Source: Palaemon carinicauda
Taxonomy: Eukaryota; Arthropoda; Malacostraca; Decapoda; Palaemonidae
Assembly (NCBI RefSeq): GCF_036898095.1
Contig: NC_090729.1
Location: 63,266,758-63,330,757 of the forward strand
Direction of reading: 5' to 3'
DNA length: 64,000 nucleotides
Below, piece after piece: positions 56,276 through 64,000 of this stretch; within the stretch, counting starts at the first letter, position 1; every line of letters starts with the position of its first letter. A program made the position numbers and the translations under genes. The notes below the pieces were generated by a model. The model made no database searches, was not told the origin of the DNA, and saw only the letters and a program-made list of their open reading frames with translations.

Positions 56276-59200
56276 TCATATTTAGCACCATCCCTAAACA
56301 CTTTGGTTACTACATAAGGACCAGACCATCTTGGGTTTAGTTTCTTACTTGTGCTGGGAATCACACTTTCATTTTTAACCCATACGAGACAGTTTTCATC
56401 CACTTTCTCATTCTTCCTCTTTTGATTGGCTATTGCGCGATACCTGCTGGCCATCTCTCTATGAGTTTTCTGAATTATTTCATGTGCTTTTGCAATAGCA
56501 GGCTCTTCTACACCATCATTAATTGTGGGTAACACACTAGTTACTTGCCTAGGTGCCCTGCGAGAGAAAAATACGTAATGAGGTTGTTCACCAAGAGTGG
56601 TATGTACCGCAGAATTGAGCACACGCTGGGTTTCACCTAAGTACTTTGGCCATTGATAAGGATGTCCTTTGCACATCACATTTAGTACGGTTTTCATGGT
56701 TCTATGCATCCTTTCACTAACACTGTTTCCTTGTGGATGATATGGGGTAATATAACCTGTATTGATCTTATGTTCGCGACATAATTCTCTAAATTGATTT
56801 GAAGTGAATTCAGCACCATTATCCAGAATGACAGTCATAGGTACACCAAAGTCATTCAGATACATAAGGAAGTTTTTGCTTACCTCCTCTGTAGACTTAC
56901 TTCGCAAGGGATAGAACTTAACATACCGGCTATAATGATCAATAACAGTCAATACATATCTATAACCATCTGCACCAGATAACATATCTGTTAAATCAAG
57001 ACTGATTCTCTCTAAAGGTTTAGTTACTGGAGGCAATTCCTGAAACTGTTGTTGTAAAGAACTACTAGCTTTATGTTTTTGACACATGATACATTCACTT
57101 ACATATTTGGTAACATCAGATCGCAATGAAGGCCAATAAAATAAGTTTTCAATAGCATCAATTGTTTTGCGTATTCCTAAGTGACCTGACAACGATTCAT
57201 GACCGAACTTCAAAGCTGCCTTGGTTAAATCCCTAGGAACTATTAATCTCAGTTGAATGGAGTTATCAACTTTATCTGCACCGAGATATAATAAGCCTTC
57301 GTACAGCAGGAACTGTGTAATCAAAGCTCTAGGGAACCTCTTACGTGGTAATTTGCCACCCTCTAGAAAGGTTATTAACTCAGCCCACCTTGGTTCCTCT
57401 AACTGCCTTTCTTTAAACTCATCCTTGCTCAGACCGAGATAATCGTCCCTACTCTGATGAAAAACTGCTCTAACTGGTCTACTTAGTTGATCTGCCACCT
57501 GATTATTTTTACCTGGCCGATATTCTACCTTGAACCGGTAATCCTGCATTTCAATTACCCACCGGCTCATTCTAGGTGATTTAGTCTTTCTCTTGAACAC
57601 TGATACTAGAGGCTGATGATCTGTGTGAATGGTAAATGGAACACCCCAAAGAAAATGATGAAACCTACGACATGCTAAGATAATAGCAAGTGCTTCTCTG
57701 TCAGTGGTACTGTAGCGCTGCTCAACTGGCTTCAGTTTCTTAGAGAAATATCCAACAGGTTTCAACTGATCCTCTTGTCTCTGCATCAAAACCGCACCTA
57801 CATGATCTAAACTAGCATCAGTAAATAATTCAAAGGGTTTAGTCATTTGAGCCTTTACTAACACTGGAGCAGTGACTAATGCTTGTTTCATTTGTTCAAA
57901 GCTGGACTGACAATTCTTTGTCCACAAGAAGGGTTCTTTCTCTCTTAAGAGATTAGTCATGGGAACAGCTATTTTAGCATAATCCTTAATGTGTTTCCTG
58001 TAAAACCCACACATTCCCAGAAATCTCCTAGTTTGCTTAACATTGGTAGGTGGTTTCATGCCTTTGATTGCACTGATATTGTCTGGACATGGTCTACAAC
58101 CGTCCTTGGAGATTATATGACCTAAAAACTTTATTTCCCTTTGGCCTATCTGACATTTCTTTAGGTTTAGCTTCACTCCTTTGTCACTGAAAAGTTTGAA
58201 TAGTTGCTCTAACCTTTTTAACAAGATGGGAAAACTAGGAGCCCAAACAACTATATCATCTAAGTAATTCTTAACCCACCCTTTCTTAATAAGAGGAGCC
58301 AAGATATTAGACATGATACGTGAAAATATAGCTGGACTGCAACTTAATCCAAAAGGAAGGCGTTTAAATCTATACAGTGAAACTCCATCACTAAAAGTTG
58401 TTAAATCCCTGCTCTCTTTATCTAATTCCACTTGATAATATGCATCTTTCATATCTAGAGAAGCATAATAATGGTTTCCTGCAGCTGTATCTACCATTTC
58501 CTCTAATCTAGGTAAAGGGTGAATATCAACCTGGAGGTGTGTGTTGACTTTACGGTAATCGAGGCACATCCTTTGAGTGTGATCGGGTTTCCTTACAAGA
58601 ACAATTGGGCTCAACCATGCTGCATTAGATGGTTCTATTATCCCTCTTTCTTCCATATCCTCTAACATGGTGGAAATAAGGGTTTTGGCCTTTTCTGGGT
58701 ATCGATACATGGGAGATCTAACTGGATGTGGATCACTTACTGCAATATGAGCTTGAACATCTTTAAACTTTCCCAATTCTTTTTCTTCAAGAATGAATAT
58801 GGAGTGATTTGCAACTAACATGTCACTTAATTCTGCCTGTTGATCAGCATTAAGATGGGAATTATCTTGTTGAGAATACAAATATTTAATCTTTTCTTCT
58901 CTAGTATTGCCTGATTGGATGCTAACGTCAACACCTGGAGGAACTAAATCATTCTGAATTCTAGTTTTCCGGCACTTTGGATCTGGCTGATCAATATCAT
59001 CTTCACTGATTATCCTATAACAACCTAATAAAGTTCCAACCTTCATCGTCATCCTAGCTTTCGTATTATTTACCAATGGTAATAACACTTCCTGAGCATC
59101 ATTAACCTTAAGGCACAACACAGATTGGGTTTGACACACTTTAACTTCAGGTACAAATTTTAACAATGTGTGAGGAGGTTCATCTACAGCTAATGGGTAA

Positions 59201-59700
59201 ATACCAGCAGTAAACTGGGGTAGAATAAGTTTCTTTCTAAGTCTAACCTGAGCTTCCTGAGGTTTATTAGGTTGAGGTACCGTAATCTGCCTGACCCTTT
59301 TGTTAGATGGTCTGGGTCTCAAATACCTTACCGGATAAATAAATCTATCCCAAACAATTATTTTCTTTGCATCATCCCATGTCATCGGTGCGGACCTAAT
59401 CAAATCTGCTCCTAACAATAGGTCTGTGTCCAAATAACCATCTGGCACTACAGAAAATAAATGGGTAATCACCCTGGAACCAATATGAACGTCCAAATAC
59501 ACCGTACCAAGAACAGGGAGAACATGCTGAGTTACTCCAGTAAGTTGTGGGATATTCCTCATTTGATTACAATGTAAACCTAAACTTTCTATAAGCCTCT
59601 TCTGTGCTACACATACTTCACTACCAGTATCAATTAAGGCATGGCACATTACATGATTTATCATCAAATTGATAGAAGGAGACCTGTGACTGGCCGTTAG
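56257..59700 (-). CDS. Young Gypsy Pol: protease, RT, RNase H, integrase
   Basis: It is in the same frame as gag and separated only by TGA at 59701-59703; the first ATG is at 59664. Counting residues from 59667, protease L-I-D-T-G-S is at 11-16 with L-L-L-G-A-D at 83-88. RT runs about 340-520 with S-L-D-M-K-D-A-Y and catalytic Y-L-D-D at 468-471. RNase H has D617, E658, D683 and D726. The integrase zinc ligands are H823, H829, C859 and C862, the catalytic triad is D891, D949 and E985, and a GPY motif lies near 1116. All catalytic residues are present and there is no stop inside. It would mature particles, copy RNA to DNA and integrate it. Confidence 0.95.
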   Translation of the reverse strand, partial: LTASHRSPSINLMINHVMCHALIDTGSEVCVAQKRLIESLGLHCNQMRNIPQLTGVTQHVLPVLGTVYLDVHIGSRVITHLFSVVPDGYLDTDLLLGADLIRSAPMTWDDAKKIIVWDRFIYPVRYLRPRPSNKRVRQITVPQPNKPQEAQVRLRKKLILPQFTAGIYPLAVDEPPHTLLKFVPEVKVCQTQSVLCLKVNDAQEVLLPLVNNTKARMTMKVGTLLGCYRIISEDDIDQPDPKCRKTRIQNDLVPPGVDVSIQSGNTREEKIKYLYSQQDNSHLNADQQAELSDMLVANHSIFILEEKELGKFKDVQAHIAVSDPHPVRSPMYRYPEKAKTLISTMLEDMEERGIIEPSNAAWLSPIVLVRKPDHTQRMCLDYRKVNTHLQVDIHPLPRLEEMVDTAAGNHYYASLDMKDAYYQVELDKESRDLTTFSDGVSLYRFKRLPFGLSCSPAIFSRIMSNILAPLIKKGWVKNYLDDIVVWAPSFPILLKRLEQLFKLFSDKGVKLNLKKCQIGQREIKFLGHIISKDGCRPCPDNISAIKGMKPPTNVKQTRRFLGMCGFYRKHIKDYAKIAVPMTNLLREKEPFLWTKNCQSSFEQMKQALVTAPVLVKAQMTKPFELFTDASLDHVGAVLMQRQEDQLKPVGYFSKKLKPVEQRYSTTDREALAIILACRRFHHFLWGVPFTIHTDHQPLVSVFKRKTKSPRMSRWVIEMQDYRFKVEYRPGKNNQVADQLSRPVRAVFHQSRDDYLGLSKDEFKERQLEEPRWAELITFLEGGKLPRKRFPRALITQFLLYEGLLYLGADKVDNSIQLRLIVPRDLTKAALKFGHESLSGHLGIRKTIDAIENLFYWPSLRSDVTKYVSECIMCQKHKASSSLQQQFQELPPVTKPLERISLDLTDMLSGADGYRYVLTVIDHYSRYVKFYPLRSKSTEEVSKNFLMYLNDFGVPMTVILDNGAEFTSNQFRELCREHKINTGYITPYHPQGNSVSERMHRTMKTVLNVMCKGHPYQWPKYLGETQRVLNSAVHTTLGEQPHYVFFSRRAPRQVTSVLPTINDGVEEPAIAKAHEIIQKTHREMASRYRAIANQKRKNEKVDENCLVWVKNESVIPSTSKKLNPRWSGPYVVTKVFRDGAKYELKKLV

Positions 59701-59703
59701 TCA
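59698..59703 (-). promoter_or_regulatory. TGA-CTA readthrough stop between gag and pol
   Basis: On the minus strand gag ends ...AAT GAG TGA CTA ACG GCC AGT and the same frame runs on without a stop into pol. TGA followed by CTA is a well-known readthrough context in viruses and some animal genes. Pol has no other obvious means of expression. Confidence 0.82.
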
Positions 59704-60936
59704 CTCATTTCGGACAGGACCTGGGCACTGTGCTGAACCTCTTTTACAACCAGGTCTGTGGCAATCAAAACAAACACCTCTCGGAGGATTATGTGGACAT
59801 TCAGAAAGCTTGTGATCCCTAACCTTACAGTAAGCACAATACTGATTGTTTCCTTTTTTCTTACCTAATCTTTTTAATTGGTTGGACAACTCACTAATCT
59901 GCTTCTCTAGATCCTCCAATTTTGATGTGGTTTGTGCACTACAGGTACTATTTACTGCAGGTTTTGGAAGGGAATTAGAATTATGAACAGGTAAAACTCT
60001 ACGTTGGGTAACGGTTCCACTTATTATCGCTAAATGATACTCATACTCAACTAGTTCAATGAATCTTTCCAAAGGTATCCCATCATCAAGGAAGTCAACG
60101 AGTCGTTCTTGGGATCTACCGTCAAGTCCACTATACAACTTCCTTTTCACAAGATTGTCAGCTTTTGGCAAGGTATCCTTAGGGAATTTCAATGCAAAGG
60201 CAGATAATTTACATTTCATTCTGTTAACAAATGTTCTGGGGGCTTCATCTACACTGTACCGTTCCATCTCTATTTCTTGCCAAGACTGGGTAATATTAAC
60301 TGAACAGGCAAATTGGTGATTCAGAAAGTCCTTAATTTGACTCCAAGATATGGTATTTCCCCTTTTGGCCATTTCAGCCGTTATTAGCGTTGCAATTTCT
60401 TGATCTACTCTGGTAAGTGCTACTTGGATCCTATCCATATCTGCAGAAACACAGAACTCTACTTGACAGAAAAACCTAGCCAGTCTATTATCAGTTCCAA
60501 TACCTTGCAAATCTGACAATTTCAACATCAAAATATCCTTGGGTTTTAAGCAAAATCCCTTAGACTGATTACCAATAGGGTCATGCACATTACCTACCCG
60601 AATAACTGGGTTATTAATGGTGTTACTACCCTGAACTGGATCATTAGGCCCTACAGGCTGTGTACTAATTGGCAAATTATGTGTCAATACTGATGTTGGC
60701 GTTATGTCCGCTCTGTCTACTGTAACAAATGGGTTAATGTCAGATGTGTCAGCTCTGTTAGAATTGAATGGGGTGGAAGTGACAGGTAAAGCATTTGACA
60801 AACTAGATATTTCTCTTTTCATGTCAATAAGTTGTTCACACACTTGTTGCATTTGACTACTTTGGTTATCCATGGCAGACAAAAGATTATCATATAAATC
60901 TTCTGTTTCAACCTCACCTTCCATTTTCCGAGCCAT
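59701..60936 (-). CDS. Young Gypsy Gag
   Basis: The first ATG is at 60936-60934 (M-A-R-K-M-E-G-E-V); the frame is open further up but has no ATG there. The product has 411 residues. The central part is a capsid-like helical domain. A short heptad segment (L-E-K-Q-I-S-E-L) precedes the C terminus, which has one normal CCHC knuckle (C-A-Y-C-K-V-R-D-H-K-L-S-E-C) and a second Cys-rich motif lacking the His (C-F-D-C-H-R-P-G-C). It ends at TGA followed by CTA, a leaky context. It forms the particle and binds RNA. Confidence 0.92.
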   Translation of the reverse strand: MARKMEGEVETEDLYDNLLSAMDNQSSQMQQVCEQLIDMKREISSLSNALPVTSTPFNSNRADTSDINPFVTVDRADITPTSVLTHNLPISTQPVGPNDPVQGSNTINNPVIRVGNVHDPIGNQSKGFCLKPKDILMLKLSDLQGIGTDNRLARFFCQVEFCVSADMDRIQVALTRVDQEIATLITAEMAKRGNTISWSQIKDFLNHQFACSVNITQSWQEIEMERYSVDEAPRTFVNRMKCKLSAFALKFPKDTLPKADNLVKRKLYSGLDGRSQERLVDFLDDGIPLERFIELVEYEYHLAIISGTVTQRRVLPVHNSNSLPKPAVNSTCSAQTTSKLEDLEKQISELSNQLKRLGKKKGNNQYCAYCKVRDHKLSECPHNPPRGVCFDCHRPGCKRGSAQCPGPVRNE

Positions 60937-61144
60937 GTTATACAGAAACACCAGAAAAATAGTCAGCACACGATGCAATAAAAATAAATACACTAGTAGT
61001 ACAGTACCTTAGGCTAGGATGATATAGACCTAATCACCCTAGGTTAGGCTATCTATAAATATATAAAAATATATAGTCCTAATGGTTTCGTGGCTACTTT
61101 AGGACGTAGGGATGGATAAATTAATCTATATAAGATAAATACAT

Positions 61145-61162
61145 CCTACACCGCTGTCACCA
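61145..61162 (-). other. Primer binding site of the young Gypsy
   Basis: The minus strand reads TGGTGACAGCGGTGTAGG two bases after the 5' LTR. The leading TGG fits a tRNA CCA end. The rest resembles the complement of a tRNA-Leu-type acceptor, but I am not certain of the tRNA. Confidence 0.75.
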
Positions 61163-61164
61163 TA

Positions 61165-62189
61165 TGTCATGCCGTTTCACACATGACTTTTCACTAACTC
61201 TTACCTTCATCAATTGTCCCTACCTAAGTTCGGAGGCACCATTCAATTTTGGACAATCGACTTACCCCTGGCTAGCCTATCTATAACAAACCAAGCCTTG
61301 ACATAGGCTAATAACGGGTACATCACAGGTATAGGCTAATACTCTAAGCCTAGGCTTAAGGTAACTTGACTCTTGCTATGGAGAACGACGGATCTTCATT
61401 TGCAGTGGAGGTTGAGGGAAAGGCTGGTTCCCGGGGGTCTTTTTATTCTTACACAAAAGCTTAGTACATGCTCGGTACTCCAAACTGGTACCCTGTAATA
61501 CAAAGTCTTCATTTAGGACAGCGATCCTATGTCAAACAACAGACACTTTGTAGCCTAGGCTACACTGTACTCATACCTAACCTACTGGTTACACTGCACA
61601 GTTAGCCTGGCAACTCAAAGACTAACTTGATAAATCTGAGAATAACATTACAAATCTTAACTTACGGTTGGTGGCACAGTTCCAACCACATGCAAGCACA
61701 GCATAAAGCAGTTCCAATACTGGCAACTTAGTGTACTTTATTATATTCATTTGAAGAAAAAGATAACCACAACAGACAATGTCAAGTGTTATTACAACAC
61801 ATACATGATAACAAGAACAAATGCATACCTTTTACAAGGGAGAAGGTAAGAATTTCACATAATAATACGGGGGAGCAACATTTCCCCTCTACACTGGTCG
61901 TTGTCGGCTCAAAGAGTGCGTTCTGAGCTTACCTAGCGCAGCTACGCTCGAGGCTCACACAACGACGCCTCTGTTTACCTTGGCACTCAATCACAAACTC
62001 TCGACCATAGACACAACTACTCCTTTGTTACGCCTCTCTACCTCGGCGTATGCACACTCGATCCTACACCAACTCAACTACGTGTGGCTAACATAACATT
62101 TTGATGAGATGAAAACCAATTCGTTTATTAAGTCTAAAAACCGTAAATGGAAGTACCATTCAGTTAAATGAAGCATTTCTGTCATTACA
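61165..62189 (-). repeat. 5' LTR of the young Gypsy
   Basis: 1025 bp, same ends as the 3' LTR, followed by CGGC at 62190-62193. Confidence 0.96.
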
Positions 62190-62397
62190 CGGCCTCTGGA
62201 CGGTAAAATTTCCCCCTTAGTATTTAAAAGTGACGGATAGGAAACTGTGCCAGTAAAGTTGTTAGCCAGGTGTTTGTGACCCGAGTGTAAGTGCTCTTTA
62301 TCCTCCCCTGATAATCTTTGTGTAACTGACGTAGGGAGCATTTCCTGGACTAAGTTCCCAGTCGACCATTTAATTAAATAGAAATTTTCCACAACTA

Positions 62398-62510
62398 TGA
62401 TAAACGAGCATCCGAAAACTTATAGATTTAATTCTCTAAGATTCAAACCTCCTTCTATTTGATTGATAATATGTTTGTAATATAAGCATCTAGTATGGGA
62501 TAGTTAAACC
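62398..62510 (+). repeat. Direct repeat, first copy (partner at 63829-63935)
   Basis: The segment TGATAAACGAGCATCCGAAA ... TATGGGATA is repeated with modest divergence as TGATAAACGAACATCTGAAA ... TATGGGACA about 1.43 kb away in the same orientation. Confidence 0.8.
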
Positions 62511-63828
62511 GACGATATCGAAGAGAGTAAACTAGGTAAGGGATAGTAGCAAGTGTAAGGTTCGTTCTTGTGTTTCGAAGATGAAGATCCCTTTTTTTTT
62601 AACCTTCCTACAATATCAATGTAAACTCTTGTTCAACACTTTAGATCCGAAATAGAGCCCACGAGTGAAATGGCTTTAGTAAAAAAAAAACAAAATTAGG
62701 CGTATAAATTATTTAGTTACATGCAGAGTATTTGAGGTCTCTGAACCAATGATAAAACATTTTCCTAGAGTGAAGTTTATGAACTTCATCTCCAGAGTTA
62801 TTGTTAAGGTGTTGTGCCCTTCATTGATTATATAGTGTTCCTGTCCCCTTCAGCTAATTCTTTGTTGCATGTTGTTGAGAAAAAAACTGGTTCCCAAACA
62901 GATTCATCGAAATGGAAATTCTCCAGAGTAGAATTATCCTTCGTATGCTTCAGTATTAATAACCACTCTATAGAAAGAATATTGCTATTATAATTTTTTT
63001 TTTTTTTCGTGTGAGATGTAATGTTCTTTTGATAACCAGAATAGTCCTATATAAGGTATTAATATGCGCCATGATAAAGTTCCCTTAACATTAGACATTC
63101 TCTCTGCTTTTAGACTGAAGCTATATCTTTTCTGTAATATTCTAGGATAATGCAATATCTTCTCAAAATATGAGAGTAATTCAAGGAAAACATTCTGTTC
63201 GTTAAAGATGGGCTGTGTGTTCGACTTTTACTGTCTTGCTAAATTTTACCCAGTTCAATGCAGATGGAATTCGGAAAGTAATTGAATGATATTTCCAAGG
63301 GCTGTGTTGTCACTTGCCCCTTTCAAAAGTTTTTTAAGAATGAAGGACCGCTGGTTAGTTAACAATTATTCATGATATAGGAAACAGATTCGATTTTTGA
63401 AAGTATGAACATTATCTTGAATATTTCTAATCATTTATGCTAATGACGAATTTATTAGGACGTAATTTTTTTTTTAATTGAATTGAATTCATAAACTTTT
63501 TTTTTCATAAAGTTCTTATAATTGGATTTTTATTTTTACCTTTTTTTTGTCTTGAAGAAATATTTTGAATACTTCAGAATTGTAGAGCAATTAAAAAAGA
63601 AATAGGACTTCCAGGATTATCCTACTATTCTTTAATTTTCTTTAACTATATACTATCTCTGGTTCAATCTTCAATCTTGATTTATCTTAACTTTTTTCAC
63701 GAGAAGGTCCGTAACCTTATTATCTTTACTTTCTATTTCCTTAAAACTCTTGGTCCTCGCGAGAAGAGAAAAGCAAAGCCCTGGTTGGTCAAGTCATCCA
63801 TTTCTAGCTTTTGTCTTCTTTAGGTTAC

Positions 63829-63935
63829 TTTGATAAACGAACATCTGAAAACTTATAGATTGACATATTTAAAATGCAAACCTCCTTTTATTTGAGTGTT
63901 TATGTGTTCTTAATATAATCATCTTGTTATGGGAC
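63829..63935 (+). repeat. Direct repeat, second copy
   Basis: Partner of 62398-62510. The pair could be worn terminal repeats of a short element, or a simple segmental duplication. Confidence 0.8.
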
Positions 63936-63949
63936 ATTTGTATCTACGG

Positions 63950-64000
63950 GCCAACCAAGGGAAAGGCCCGTGCCAACAACAAGTGTTGGCTTTAATACCC
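63950..64000 (+). repeat. Dispersed repeat, second copy, cut by the window end
   Basis: Near identical to 13078-13128 (ACGGGCCAACCAAGGGAAAG ... GTGTTGGCTTTAATACCC). Confidence 0.88.

Larger units (their letters stand above)
54357..62189 (-). mobile_element. Young, nearly intact Ty3/Gypsy retrotransposon (7.8 kb)
   Basis: LTRs 54357-55381 and 61165-62189 are both 1025 bp and, by eye, differ only at one base (CTACACTAAC versus CTACACCAAC near 55254/62062). The target duplication CGGC is at 54353-54356 and 62190-62193. The order on the minus strand is LTR, primer site, gag, pol, about 0.7 kb noncoding, LTR. No env-like frame. A solo LTR of the same family sits at 10020. Confidence 0.97.
62194..64000. 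other. No gene recognised
   Basis: AT-rich with A and T runs. It contains a pair of direct repeats and, at the very end, a dispersed repeat. The frame at 62078-62392 starts in the LTR and has no recognisable motif. Confidence 0.6.

Overview
This window is eukaryotic repeat DNA, probably from a large arthropod genome. A decapod crustacean is my best guess, because several short repeats (a LINE 3' end with a TAA-type tail, an RTE-like 3' UTR hairpin, tRNA-like SINEs) resemble families I remember from shrimp, prawn and crab genomes. That attribution is recall and was not checked. No host protein-coding gene, rRNA, true tRNA gene or CRISPR array could be supported. Almost every recognisable coding stretch belongs to a transposable element, and many elements sit inside one another.

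Layout. 1-6145: two copies of one LINE family in opposite orientation; the plus copy carries a 2A-like peptide motif upstream of its endonuclease. 7062-9097: microsatellite and a decayed piggyBac transposase. 9105-14350: an old SINE, a tandemly duplicated unit with a solo LTR in one half, a LINE C-terminal fragment, and an internally deleted derivative of the first LINE. 14640-20940: an RTE-like LINE split by a CsRn1-type Ty3/Gypsy element with clear LTRs and a 4-bp target duplication. 21348-23843: a LINE with a PHD-like ORF1, split by a DNA element with perfect 19-bp terminal inverted repeats. 23844-31205: a decayed plus-strand Gypsy, then a minus-strand mag-like Gypsy.

31206-41877: a 10.7-kb minus-strand Gypsy with 1.7-kb LTRs, a perfect 18-nt tRNA-Lys primer site, a five-knuckle Gag, a canonical -1 frameshift heptamer directly before the gag stop, and a Pol with two separate retropepsin-like domains. 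One lies at the N terminus and one between RNase H and integrase. Its integrase region also carries an in-frame 114-bp inverted copy of another part of the same gene and a 136-bp tandem duplication. 41878-47200: remains of another minus-strand LTR element whose leader is split by a 3.2-kb TTAA-flanked piggyBac-type element made largely of a ~374-bp (dimeric ~187-bp) tandem repeat. 47208-48170: microsatellite, SINEs and a LINE 3' end.

50134-54118: a complete Tigger/pogo transposon with matching ends, a TA duplication and an uninterrupted transposase. 54357-62189: a very young Gypsy whose two 1025-bp LTRs differ at about one base and whose target duplication is CGGC. Its gag and pol are in the same frame, separated by a TGA-CTA stop of the leaky type. 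62194-64000: no gene, but two pairs of repeats.

How the parts work together: each intact LTR element encodes Gag and a protease-RT-RNase H-integrase polyprotein, with Pol made at a lower level by recoding (a -1 slip in one, stop readthrough in the other). The LINEs supply EN/RT for themselves and probably for the SINEs and deleted derivatives that share their 3' ends. The youngest and possibly mobile elements are Tigger at 50134 and Gypsy at 54357; most others are visibly broken.
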